Origin: JBFMFH01 sp040752275
GTDB lineage: Bacteria; Acidobacteriota; Vicinamibacteria; Vicinamibacterales; JAKQTR01
DNA: 64,000 bases
Reading direction: 5' to 3'
Assembly: GCA_040752275.1 (NCBI GenBank)
Contig: JBFMFH010000022.1
Location: 1-64,000 of the forward strand
Shown here in pieces: positions 37,985-45,191 of the stretch. The translations under genes were made by a program, and so were the position numbers. The notes beneath the pieces were generated by a model. It was not told the origin of the DNA. It searched no databases and saw only the letters and a list, made by a program, of their open reading frames with translations. Positions within the stretch are counted from its first letter, which is position 1. Each line of letters starts with the position of its first letter.

Positions 37985-39788
37985 CCGAGCGCCCGGGTGG
38001 TTTGATGATGGGCTTGGGCAGCGTGACGCCGGGTTGATCCCCCTTGGGATCGAGACTCGGCAGTTCGATCGCACCTCCGACGTCGCCTCCGACCCGGAAG
38101 GGCCGCAGATCGGATTCCTCGAGATCCAGCACTCTGATGATATGAGGCGTCAGCGTGAGGATGATGTCCGTCTCCTGGCGCTCGACCTTGTTGCGGGCGA
38201 ACAGCCGGCCGATGAGCGGGATGTCGCTCAGCCCCGGCACACCCTCCAGCACCGTCCGCTCGTCGTCGCGGATGAGTCCGGCCAGCACGCTGGTCTCTCC
38301 GTCCCGCAGCCGGATGACCGTGTTGACCGAGCGGTTGCCGAAGGTGGGAAGGCCGCCGTATCCAGTACCGGAGATGCTGCTGACCTCGACCTTCAGCGTC
38401 AGCGACACGTCGTCGTTGTGATGGGTGCGAGGCGTGATGTCGATATTCACGCCGATGTTCTCGTAGTTGAAGGAGGTAATCGGCTGCTGGTTCACACCGC
38501 CCGTCGCGATGGGCGCGAAGGTGGTGTTCGGCACGGGCACCCGCTCGCCGAATCGGGCCTGGGCAGCGATCCCCTCCGACGTCCGCAGCTGTGGATTCGC
38601 GAGCGACCGTGAACTCGCGTCCGACTTGAGCAGGCGGTAGAAGAGGGCCGGGAAGCCCGTCAGGAACACGTCTCCCGTCGTGAGGGTGTGCAGGTCTCGC
38701 AGCGTCAGCGTTTCTCGGTCGACGCCGGCGGCGCCGGAGATGCCCGGCGAGGCGCTGGGCTGCCCGGGTGACGCAATCTGCAGGCCGAACTCGCGCAGGA
38801 GCGTGCGGTCCACTTCCAGCACTTCGACGTCGATGATGACTTCCGGCCTGGCCTTGTCGATGGCTGCCACGATCCGGCCCGCTGCGGCCACGCGTTCCGG
38901 CGTGTCCTTGATCGTGATCGCATTCGTGCCCGTCACCGGCGCCAGCCGTCTCGCGTCGACCACGATCCGAAGCAGGTCGATCGTCTCCTTGACGTCGGCA
39001 TTGGAGAGATAGAAGGTCCGTACGACCTCCTCCTCGTACTCGCGTCGCTTGGCGGGCGTATCGGGGATGATGGTGACCGTCTTCGACGCCGACACTCGGA
39101 AGAAGTTGCGGGTCGCGGCCGTCAGCGACGCCAGCGCTTGTTCGAGCGACGTGTTCCGCAGATCGATGGTCACTTGGGCGTCGCGATAGCCCGGATCGAA
39201 GATGAGATTGGCTCCCGCGAAACGGGCCAGCGCGAGGAACACGTCCCTGGCGCTGGCCTCCCTGAACATCAGCGTGTCGGGAAGCCGGAGATCCCCGGGT
39301 AGCTCGGCACCGGCGGGCGGCAGGTCCCGGGTCCGCTCGATGAGGGTCTGCAACTGGGTCTTGCCCTCGCGGACGACCGGCACCCGGGCGCGCAGCAGGT
39401 GCTTCGCCTCCCGCACCGCGTCGTCGATCTCGGTGCTCGCGGGCGCGAACTGCTGGGCAAGCTGCAGCTCGACGAGGGCCTCTTCGAGCTTGCCCATCGA
39501 CGCCAGGCGGCGGCCGCGGGTGAAATGGTCCTGGGATGCGCGCAGCTTGGCCCGCTCGAGAGACAGCCGCGCGAGCCTGTCTCCCGGGTCCTGGCGAACG
39601 GCCTTGGTGTACTCGATGACCGCCCGGTCCCAGTCCTGCTGCCGCTCGGCCGAGGTTCCGGCCTTGAGTGGCCCCAAGCTCGCGCAGCCCGTCTGCGCGG
39701 CGGCCGAGAGCGCCGCCGCGACGAGCACCCATGCGGCCGAGCGCCGGCGCAGGCGGCAATCAGCGGATTCGGTCTGTGGTGATGACAT
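37968..39788 (-). CDS. TPR-secretin lipoprotein (type II/III secretion or pilus secretin-like)
   Basis: A 606-residue outer-membrane secretin-like protein. The N-terminus carries a hydrophobic segment ending QTGCASLG, a possible lipobox. Then come TPR-like helices (QQDWDRAVIEYTKAVRQDPG, GKLEEALVELQLAQQFAP), an STN/N-domain region (ASARDVFLALARFAGANLIF, about 210-285), a second N-domain, and the C-terminal secretin domain (SVNTVIRLRDGETSVLAGLI, VPGLSDIPLIGRLF, DIILTLTPHIIRV). This fold is distinct from PilQ encoded 14 kb away. It overlaps lolA by 29 bp. It may form the channel of a secretion or pilus system whose other genes are elsewhere. Start chosen at ATG 39788; the upstream part of the frame lacks protein-like composition. 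Confidence 0.87.
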   Translation of the reverse strand: MSSPQTESADCRLRRRSAAWVLVAAALSAAAQTGCASLGPLKAGTSAERQQDWDRAVIEYTKAVRQDPGDRLARLSLERAKLRASQDHFTRGRRLASMGKLEEALVELQLAQQFAPASTEIDDAVREAKHLLRARVPVVREGKTQLQTLIERTRDLPPAGAELPGDLRLPDTLMFREASARDVFLALARFAGANLIFDPGYRDAQVTIDLRNTSLEQALASLTAATRNFFRVSASKTVTIIPDTPAKRREYEEEVVRTFYLSNADVKETIDLLRIVVDARRLAPVTGTNAITIKDTPERVAAAGRIVAAIDKARPEVIIDVEVLEVDRTLLREFGLQIASPGQPSASPGISGAAGVDRETLTLRDLHTLTTGDVFLTGFPALFYRLLKSDASSRSLANPQLRTSEGIAAQARFGERVPVPNTTFAPIATGGVNQQPITSFNYENIGVNIDITPRTHHNDDVSLTLKVEVSSISGTGYGGLPTFGNRSVNTVIRLRDGETSVLAGLIRDDERTVLEGVPGLSDIPLIGRLFARNKVERQETDIILTLTPHIIRVLDLEESDLRPFRVGGDVGGAIELPSLDPKGDQPGVTLPKPIIKPPGRSVTRPE

Positions 39789-40416
39789 CGACACCCCGCG
39801 GGATCGTGAAGGAGAACGTCTGGTCGGCAGGGTTCGTGTTCTCGCGCAGGTTCGAGAAGACGAAGGTCGAACGGCCGCCCTGCGCGTCCGCGGTGACCAG
39901 GTGGCGAATCTGCAGGCTCGCACGGTCGATCACGAGTACCAGCCAGTCGTACTCGGCCTCGCTCCGGCGCGGCGTCAGCTTGAGCGCGAGGGTCCCCGCC
40001 GGCGTCTGAATCGCCGTCTCGAGCGACGCGACGAAATCACGGTTGAGGTCCCCTCGCCCGGCCAGGAACAGCGCAGAGGTCGACGCATGGTCTTCGCCGG
40101 GCACTGGGGAGACGGTGACCTGCCGATCCTCGGGGACGTACGCGTACAGGCGAACGCCGTCAGACACGAAGAGCTTGCGTTCGGGCGTCGTGTACTCCCA
40201 CCGCATCTTACCCGGTTTCTTGATGACGACCTTGCCGCGCTCGACTGCCTCGGTCCTGAAAACGCCGCCGCGGTACGAGTGCATGAAATCGGCCGAGAAA
40301 TCGCGGACCGTCGCGTACCTCTTCTGCACGGCCCCGGCCAGCTCGGTCGCGGCCTCAGGCGGAGATTGCATGCCCGCCCACATGCCGAGGGCGATCACCG
40401 CGAGTGAGGTCAGCAC
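39760..40416 (-). CDS. lolA: Outer membrane lipoprotein carrier protein LolA family
   Basis: LolA carries lipoproteins across the periplasm. The 218-residue protein has a signal peptide (LTSLAVIALGMWAGMQS) and the LolA motifs ELAGAVQKRYATVRDFSADF, GKVVIKKPGKMRWEYTTPE and KLFVSDGVRLYAYVPEDRQV. The C-terminal half follows the family pattern with LVLVIDRASLQIRHLVTAD. The GTG start directly follows the rhodanese stop. It overlaps the secretin gene, so LolA could serve the delivery of that lipoprotein; this is inference from order. Confidence 0.88.
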   Translation of the reverse strand: MLTSLAVIALGMWAGMQSPPEAATELAGAVQKRYATVRDFSADFMHSYRGGVFRTEAVERGKVVIKKPGKMRWEYTTPERKLFVSDGVRLYAYVPEDRQVTVSPVPGEDHASTSALFLAGRGDLNRDFVASLETAIQTPAGTLALKLTPRRSEAEYDWLVLVIDRASLQIRHLVTADAQGGRSTFVFSNLRENTNPADQTFSFTIPRGVDVITTDRIR

Positions 40417-40812
40417 CTATCCCTTTGCGACCGCGGGTTCCTTGGCGGCCGCGGCCGGTGGCGGCGCGGGGCGAACCGCATCCTTGGTCTCCGTCGGCAG
40501 GTTGGCCGACAGCCAGTCCGGAAGTCCGCCCTTCAGGACCCGCACCCGGTACCCCCGTGCCAGCAGGTCGGCGGCCATCTGTACGCTCGTCACCTCGTTC
40601 GGGTCCGAGTCGTACAGGACGAGTTCCCGATCTCTGGGCAAGCTTGCCGAGCCCGGCTCGTGGGGGGCAAGACGGATCGCGCCAGGGAGCTTCACCGTGC
40701 TGTGCTCGAACGGATAGCGGAGCCGGACGTCGACGAGGACCGGCCGCGCGGCGTCGTCCGCCGCATCCAGCTCTTGCTTGAGGGTTTCCTTGGTCATCCG
40801 GGTGACGGGCAT
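40417..40812 (-). CDS. Rhodanese-like domain protein lacking the catalytic cysteine
   Basis: A 131-residue single rhodanese domain with a Pro/Ala-rich C-terminal tail. It has the usual core PVLVDVRLRYPFEHSTVKLPGA and the GYRVRVLKGGLPDWL ending. The active-site loop reads LVLYDSDPNEVTS: Asp68 occupies the position of the persulfide Cys. It is therefore unlikely to transfer sulfur and may be a regulatory or binding domain. It leads a three-gene unit with lolA and the TPR-secretin. A promoter ends 7 nt before the ATG, so translation is probably leaderless. Confidence 0.85.
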   Translation of the reverse strand: MPVTRMTKETLKQELDAADDAARPVLVDVRLRYPFEHSTVKLPGAIRLAPHEPGSASLPRDRELVLYDSDPNEVTSVQMAADLLARGYRVRVLKGGLPDWLSANLPTETKDAVRPAPPPAAAAKEPAVAKG

Positions 40813-40819
40813 GGATCGT

Positions 40820-40849
40820 ATTGTCCCTGCGCGGTTCGCGGGGTGTCAA
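40820..40849 (-). promoter_or_regulatory. Promoter of the rhodanese-lolA-secretin unit
   Basis: On the minus strand, TTGACA (40844-40849) and GACAAT (40820-40825) are separated by 18 nt. Only 7 nt lie between the -10 box and the ATG at 40812, so the transcript should begin at or next to the start codon. Confidence 0.55.
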
Positions 40850-40862
40850 CAGGCAGGCGACG

Positions 40863-40904
40863 GGGGACTGGATTGTGGAATGCGGAATGCGGATTACGGA
40901 GGAC
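40863..40904. repeat. Degenerate heptamer repeat block
   Basis: Six heptamers in phase: GGGGACT, GGATTGT, GGAATGC, GGAATGC, GGATTAC, GGAGGAC. The block lies 4 nt beyond the NadR-type kinase stop and 14 nt upstream of the rhodanese -35 box. It resembles the GAATCCC blocks elsewhere in the window. Confidence 0.6.
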
Positions 40905-40908
40905 GCCA

Positions 40909-41439
40909 TCAAGAGCCCGGCAAGATCCCGCGGATCGCTCCTTCCGCCCGAGCGTAGCGCGCTGCCCACTCGCCTTGGATGTCGACGACACGGGCCCCGT
41001 TTACCGCCAGCGTGGCCCGAAACAGGCCGTGCAGCAGGTCCCGCTGGGCAGGGCGGTCGCGCTGCAGGCCATCGGCGACCCAGGGCACATCCGGGTGGAG
41101 CAGCAAGTACAGGTCGCCGAGCCGGTTCGCTGCCGCCTGCTCGATCCAGGCAGGGCAGCACCCATAGTAGTGCCTGGCGTAGACCACGGTGCTCAGCAGA
41201 TCCGTGTCCTTGACGACCACGCTCACGGCCGATCGGAGCGCCGCGTCCTCGCCGGCCATTTGGCCTCGGGCAATCGGCTCCACGTCGGCCGCAGTCAGCG
41301 GAGCCCGCTTCTGGTCCACGTACTTGCGCGCGTACTCGGCCGACAGCGGTGCGCCGAGCGTGGCGGCCAACCAGGCCGCCAGCGTCGTCTTGCCGGTGCA
41401 TTCCGTCCCGGTTACCACGATGGTCAAGGGACGGGTCAA
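40909..41439 (-). CDS. NadR-type nucleoside kinase (ATP-binding, ribosylnicotinamide kinase-like)
   Basis: A 176-residue P-loop protein matching the C-terminal kinase part of NadR. It starts with TIVVTGTECTGKTTLAAWLA (Walker A) and has AEYARKYVDQK, VVVKDTDLLSTVVYARHYYG and the DLYLLLHPDVPWVADGLQRD segment that shapes the substrate site. The adenylyltransferase half of NadR is absent. The TTG at 41439 overlaps the pnuC stop by 4 nt (TTGA) and is taken as start; more upstream starts would lie within pnuC. Coupling with pnuC suggests nicotinamide riboside uptake followed by phosphorylation to NMN. Confidence 0.87.
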   Translation of the reverse strand: MTRPLTIVVTGTECTGKTTLAAWLAATLGAPLSAEYARKYVDQKRAPLTAADVEPIARGQMAGEDAALRSAVSVVVKDTDLLSTVVYARHYYGCCPAWIEQAAANRLGDLYLLLHPDVPWVADGLQRDRPAQRDLLHGLFRATLAVNGARVVDIQGEWAARYARAEGAIRGILPGS

Positions 41440-41999
41440 TGGACCTCCCGCATCGACCGCCGCCAGTCTCGCCACCCGATGGCGGCCAGCCCCAGGTAGA
41501 CGACGTACAGGCCCGCCGTCAGGGCCAGCTCCTGGGAGAGATTGATCCCCACGTACACCACGTCGACGACGAGCCACACCAACCAGTTCTCGAGCCACTT
41601 TCGCGTCTGCATCCACTGGGCCACCAGGCTAAAGGACGTCGTGCCGGCGTCGAGGACCGGGAGGGCCGCGTCGGTCCAGCGGGCCAGCGCGGCGCCGAGG
41701 CCGGCGGTCGCCACCGCCCCGGCACAGGCCAGCCAGGCCATGTGGCGGTGCGGGACCCGCGAGACCGTGAGACGCCCGTGGCCCCGGCCGCCATGAAGCC
41801 AGGCGTGCCAGCCGTAGATGGCCAGCGCGACATAGACGGCCTGCAGCCCCATGGCTCCGTACAACCTCGCGCGGTAGAACACCGCGATGAAGATGACTAC
41901 CGAGACGATTCCCACGGGCCAGCACAGGATGCGCTGCCGGGTCGTCAGCCAGACGGCGAGGATGCCCGTCAGCACGCCAGCCAGTTCGAGAACTCCCAT
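41436..41999 (-). CDS. pnuC: Nicotinamide riboside transporter PnuC
   Basis: PnuC is a facilitator for nicotinamide riboside; uptake is pulled by phosphorylation inside the cell. The 187-residue membrane protein has about seven hydrophobic segments, with ILAVWLTTRQRILCWPVGIV near the start, IYGWHAWLHGG in the middle, and the family motif WLENWLVWLVVDVVYVGI towards the end, followed by YVVYLGLAAIGWRDWRR. The ATG at 41999 is chosen because the preceding residues are not membrane-like. It is upstream of, and coupled to, the NadR-type kinase. Confidence 0.93.
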   Translation of the reverse strand: MGVLELAGVLTGILAVWLTTRQRILCWPVGIVSVVIFIAVFYRARLYGAMGLQAVYVALAIYGWHAWLHGGRGHGRLTVSRVPHRHMAWLACAGAVATAGLGAALARWTDAALPVLDAGTTSFSLVAQWMQTRKWLENWLVWLVVDVVYVGINLSQELALTAGLYVVYLGLAAIGWRDWRRSMREVH

Positions 42000-42154
42000 A
42001 CTACAAGGTGTCGCGCGTTCGGGACCCGGAGTCAAGCGACGCGATCACAGGGCTGTCGCGCACGGACTCCGGAGCACCCGTCCACCCTTGCGATGTCGCC
42101 AGTCTGGACGCCCGGGGCGGAGTAGCGTGGAGGGCGGGGGCTCGGTCATCCCGG

Positions 42155-43285
42155 CTATCCCCGCCGGGTCTCCATCGTGGTGTCAACGGTGACGTCGGGC
42201 GCGGCGAACGAGTGTCCGACCTCGTCGTCCGCGTAGCAAGCCATGATCTCGGAGATCTCGCTCTCGGCCAACAGAAAAGCGTCGACGACCGCGGGGTCGA
42301 ACCACTTCCCCCGCTCGGCCAAGACGATCCTGACGGACTCTTCCCGCGGAAGGGGCGGCTTGTAAGGGCGGCGGGAATTCAGGCTGTCAAAGACGTCGGC
42401 GAGGGCCACAATTCGCCCGGCGATCGGTATGGCCGTGCCCGCAAGATTCGCGGGATAGCCCCCACCCTCCCATCGCTCGTGGTGGGTCAGCGCCACTGTC
42501 TCTCCGAGCTGCACGATGTCGGACGCCGACTTCGCGAGAATCCGAGCGCCGATGGTCGTATGGGTCTTCATCACCTCCCACTCGGCCGGCGTGAGCGGGC
42601 CTGGCTTCAGGAGAATGTGATCCGGTACGGCGATCTTGCCGATGTCGTGCAGCGGGGCGGCACGCAGCAGAACCTTCGCCTGTTCCTCGGTATATCCCAG
42701 GTGCCGGGCGATTGCGGCCGCGTAGTAGCTGACCCGCAGCACGTGCTTCCCGGTGAGTTCGTCGCGGTACTCGGCGGCTCGGGTCAGTCGCACGATGATC
42801 TCCAGCGACGCGTCGTCGAGCTGCTTCAACGCCGAGCTGAGCTGGGCCGTTCGCTGAGCGACCTGGGACGCGAGCAACTCGTTATGCCGGGCAATCTGGC
42901 GTTCGGCGGCCTTGGCCGACAGGTGGGCCTGCACACGGGCGCGTACGACCTCGGCCGAGAAAGGCTTGTTGACGTAGTCGACTCCGCCGACCTGGAAGGC
43001 CGTGGTCTCGAACTGCGCATCGCTGACGCCCGTGAGGAAGATCACCGGCACCCCGCGGAGCGTCGGGTGTGCCTTGATCCACCGGCACAGGCTGAAGCCG
43101 TCCTCCACGGGCATGTTCACGTCCAGCAAGATGAGATCCGGTACCGGGCCGTTCTGGAGGAGATGCCTGGCCTGGCTGGCACTTCCGGCCGTGACCGTCT
43201 CGTGGTCGGAGAAGACCCGCTGCAGCAGGGTGAGGGTCCGGATCTGATCGTCCACCGCGAGAAGCCGGGCTCTCTGTCCAGACAT
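42155..43285 (-). CDS. Response regulator with HD-GYP c-di-GMP phosphodiesterase domain
   Basis: A 376-residue two-domain protein. The receiver domain (1-125) has Asp12-Asp13, phospho-acceptor Asp55 (LILLDVNMP) and Lys in VNKPFS. A coiled-coil-like helix (about 130-160) links to the HD-GYP domain (about 165-350), with His213-Asp214 in LLRAAPLHDIGKIAVPD, and HHERWEGGGYPANLAG containing the GYP motif. All metal-binding residues of an active phosphodiesterase appear present. Such proteins lower cyclic di-GMP in response to a kinase. No kinase is adjacent. A GC-rich hairpin (43299-43313) lies in its leader. Confidence 0.93.
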   Translation of the reverse strand: MSGQRARLLAVDDQIRTLTLLQRVFSDHETVTAGSASQARHLLQNGPVPDLILLDVNMPVEDGFSLCRWIKAHPTLRGVPVIFLTGVSDAQFETTAFQVGGVDYVNKPFSAEVVRARVQAHLSAKAAERQIARHNELLASQVAQRTAQLSSALKQLDDASLEIIVRLTRAAEYRDELTGKHVLRVSYYAAAIARHLGYTEEQAKVLLRAAPLHDIGKIAVPDHILLKPGPLTPAEWEVMKTHTTIGARILAKSASDIVQLGETVALTHHERWEGGGYPANLAGTAIPIAGRIVALADVFDSLNSRRPYKPPLPREESVRIVLAERGKWFDPAVVDAFLLAESEISEIMACYADDEVGHSFAAPDVTVDTTMETRRG

Positions 43286-43444
43286 CTTCCTAGGCTCCGG
43301 GGTCCCAGACCCCTCCACGGGCTTGTCGGCGGCGCGAGCCCTGCCAGTATGCGGGCGCTGTGGCGATCTTACCCCTGGGGACCGGCCGTGGCATCCCCAC
43401 GGGCCCGCGATCCGCATCAATGTTCTACCGTACAACGTTCGAAA

Positions 43445-43493
43445 GGAGACAGGAGACAGTGGACAGGAGACAGTAGACGGTAGACAGTAGAGG
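43445..43493 (+). repeat. Seven-unit degenerate heptamer repeat at the methyltransferase start
   Basis: Seven in-phase heptamers: GGAGACA, GGAGACA, GTGGACA, GGAGACA, GTAGACG, GTAGACA, GTAGAGG, ending one base before the ATG at 43495. The sense strand is purine-rich, so the block supplies the ribosome-site region of the gene. Confidence 0.8.
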
Positions 43494-43494
43494 G

Positions 43495-44772
43495 ATGCGG
43501 GGACAACGAGGACTCTTCGAGGCGGTGTCGCCGCACTCGGACGGCAGGGCAGAGTCCTTCGTGGGGGAGTTGCGCGCCTTCGTCTACGACGGCAGGCGGA
43601 CCGACGAGGGCCTGACGAACGCCGGCGGTCGCGACGGGCCACGCTTCCGCGTCCCGACCTTCGTCAACGAGTTCTGGACGAGCCGCCAGCGCTCTGCCCA
43701 CAGTCTGCACGAGGTGTCCTACCGGGCCTGCTTCAAGCCGCAGCTGCCTCGCTTCTTCATCGAGCGGCTGACAGCTCCGGGCGACGTGGTCTACGACCCG
43801 TTCATGGGACGGGGCACGACGCTTCTCGAAGCCGCTCTGCTGGAGCGCCGCGTTGCGGGGTGTGACGTGAACCCCCTGAGCCGCATCCTGGTGGGGCCCC
43901 GTTTGCGGCCGCCGATGCTGGCCCGAGTCCGGGACCGCCTCGACGACCTGGATCTGACCACGCCCGGGGAGGAGCCGCGCGAGCTGGAGGTCTTCTACCA
44001 TCCCGAGACCCTGGCCGAGATCTGCGCGTTGCGAGACTACCTGTTGAGACGGAGTGCGGCCGGGCTGTCCGACGAGGTGGACGACTGGGTCCGGATGGTG
44101 GCCGTGAACCGGCTCACCGGCCATTCTCCAGGGTTCTTCTCCGTCTACACGCTTCCGCCGAACCAGGCTGCGTCGATCGAGAGCCAGCGGAAGATCAATG
44201 TCAGACGCCACCAGGTCCCACCTCGTCGCGATGTCAAGGCCATCATCCTGAAGAAGACGCGGTCGCTCCTGGCCGATGGCGACGGCGATCTCTCCGCGCG
44301 CCTCCAGGCGCGGGCAACGCCGGTGCTCGTGACCGGCAGCGCGCGCCGCACTCCAGAACTTGCCGACGGGTCGGTCGATCTCGTAGTGACCTCGCCCCCG
44401 TTTCTCGACGTCGTCGACTACGCCGGAGACAACTGGCTGCGCTGCTGGTTCTGCGGCATCGACCCGAACGGGGTGGACATCACCATCGCCCGGCGGCTCG
44501 ACCAGTGGGCGCGCGCGATGGCCGAGGTCCTCGTCGAGCTCCACCGCGTGGTTCGGCCCGCCGGACGTGTGGCCTTCGAGGTGGGGGAGGTCAGAAGGGG
44601 AACCGTGAGACTCGAGGAGGCGGTCATCCCCGCCGCCGCGTCGGCCGGATGGACTCCGGAGGCAGTCGTCATCAATACCCAGGTTTTCACCAAGACCGCC
44701 AACTGCTGGGGCGTGACGAACAACGCCAAGGGCACCAACACGAACCGGATCGTCGTGCTGCGCCGGGGCTGA
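43495..44772 (+). CDS. Site-specific DNA methyltransferase (N4/N6 type)
   Basis: A 425-residue DNA methylase. The SAM-binding motif DPFMGRGTT is at residues 101-109 and the catalytic motif TSPPF at 299-303, with a 190-residue region between them that may contain target recognition. TSPPF is typical of N4-cytosine enzymes, but N6-adenine specificity is possible. The motif order (I before IV) differs from that of most enzymes with a DPFxGxGTT motif. No restriction enzyme is adjacent, so it is an orphan methylase. The gene begins right after a heptamer repeat and sits beside a toxin-antitoxin pair, consistent with an accessory segment. Confidence 0.87.
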   Translation: MRGQRGLFEAVSPHSDGRAESFVGELRAFVYDGRRTDEGLTNAGGRDGPRFRVPTFVNEFWTSRQRSAHSLHEVSYRACFKPQLPRFFIERLTAPGDVVYDPFMGRGTTLLEAALLERRVAGCDVNPLSRILVGPRLRPPMLARVRDRLDDLDLTTPGEEPRELEVFYHPETLAEICALRDYLLRRSAAGLSDEVDDWVRMVAVNRLTGHSPGFFSVYTLPPNQAASIESQRKINVRRHQVPPRRDVKAIILKKTRSLLADGDGDLSARLQARATPVLVTGSARRTPELADGSVDLVVTSPPFLDVVDYAGDNWLRCWFCGIDPNGVDITIARRLDQWARAMAEVLVELHRVVRPAGRVAFEVGEVRRGTVRLEEAVIPAAASAGWTPEAVVINTQVFTKTANCWGVTNNAKGTNTNRIVVLRRG

Positions 44773-44849
44773 CGCCAACTCAGGCGGGGTACAGACCGTT
44801 GGGCACGTTTGGGGGGCACATGTAAATCGTGCTATTCGTTCTCAGTTTG

Positions 44850-44879
44850 TTGACGTATCATCAAGCTATGACCTAGCAT
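44850..44879 (+). promoter_or_regulatory. Promoter of the toxin-antitoxin pair
   Basis: TTGACG (44850-44855), an 18-nt spacer and TAGCAT (44874-44879) lie just upstream of the ATG at 44886. The predicted start site coincides with that ATG, so the message would be leaderless. The surrounding 60 bases (44821-44880) are only 40 percent GC by count. Confidence 0.55.
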
Positions 44880-44890
44880 CAAGTCATGAC
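44856..44890 (+). repeat. Paired 17-bp direct repeat, likely operator of the toxin-antitoxin pair
   Basis: TATCATCAAGCTATGAC (44856-44872) and TAGCATCAAGTCATGAC (44874-44890) match at 14 of 17 positions with an 18-bp period. The first fills the promoter spacer; the second covers the -10 box and start codon. This is where an autoregulatory antitoxin would bind. Confidence 0.65.
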
Positions 44891-45191
44891 GGGTGTGGTC
44901 GATCACCCGTGTGACGGTCCCTTGCAGCCCCAGCGGGCCCGGGACTTGGTACGGGCTGCCATTCGGTCCGGCGTTGTGGCGTTTTCGGATCACGCGCTCG
45001 ACGAGATGGCGGCCGACAACCTGGAGACCCCAGACTGCGTGAACGTCCTGCGGGCAGGGGTAGTCGACCAGCCCGAGTTTGAACGGGGCAGCTGGCGGTA
45101 TCGGGTGTGGACACAGGCGATCACTGTGGTCGTTGCCTTTCGTTCTACTGATGAAGTCGTTGTCGTGACAGCGTGGAGGAACCGCCCATGA
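44886..45191 (+). CDS. DUF4258 domain protein, probable toxin
   Basis: A 101-residue protein with the DUF4258 pattern: FSDHALDEMAADNLETPDCV followed by strands WRYRVWTQAITVVVAF and DEVVVVTAWR. In many genomes this domain precedes a zinc-finger HTH antitoxin of the MqsA type, and it resembles small RNA-cutting toxins in size and strand order. No catalytic activity has been shown from this sequence. The stop overlaps the antitoxin ATG by 4 nt. The ATG follows the -10 box by 6 nt, suggesting a leaderless message. Confidence 0.78.
   Translation: MTGVVDHPCDGPLQPQRARDLVRAAIRSGVVAFSDHALDEMAADNLETPDCVNVLRAGVVDQPEFERGSWRYRVWTQAITVVVAFRSTDEVVVVTAWRNRP

Noticed and set aside
43445..43493. CRISPR array
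   Set aside because: The units are contiguous 7-mers without spacers, so this is a simple tandem repeat.
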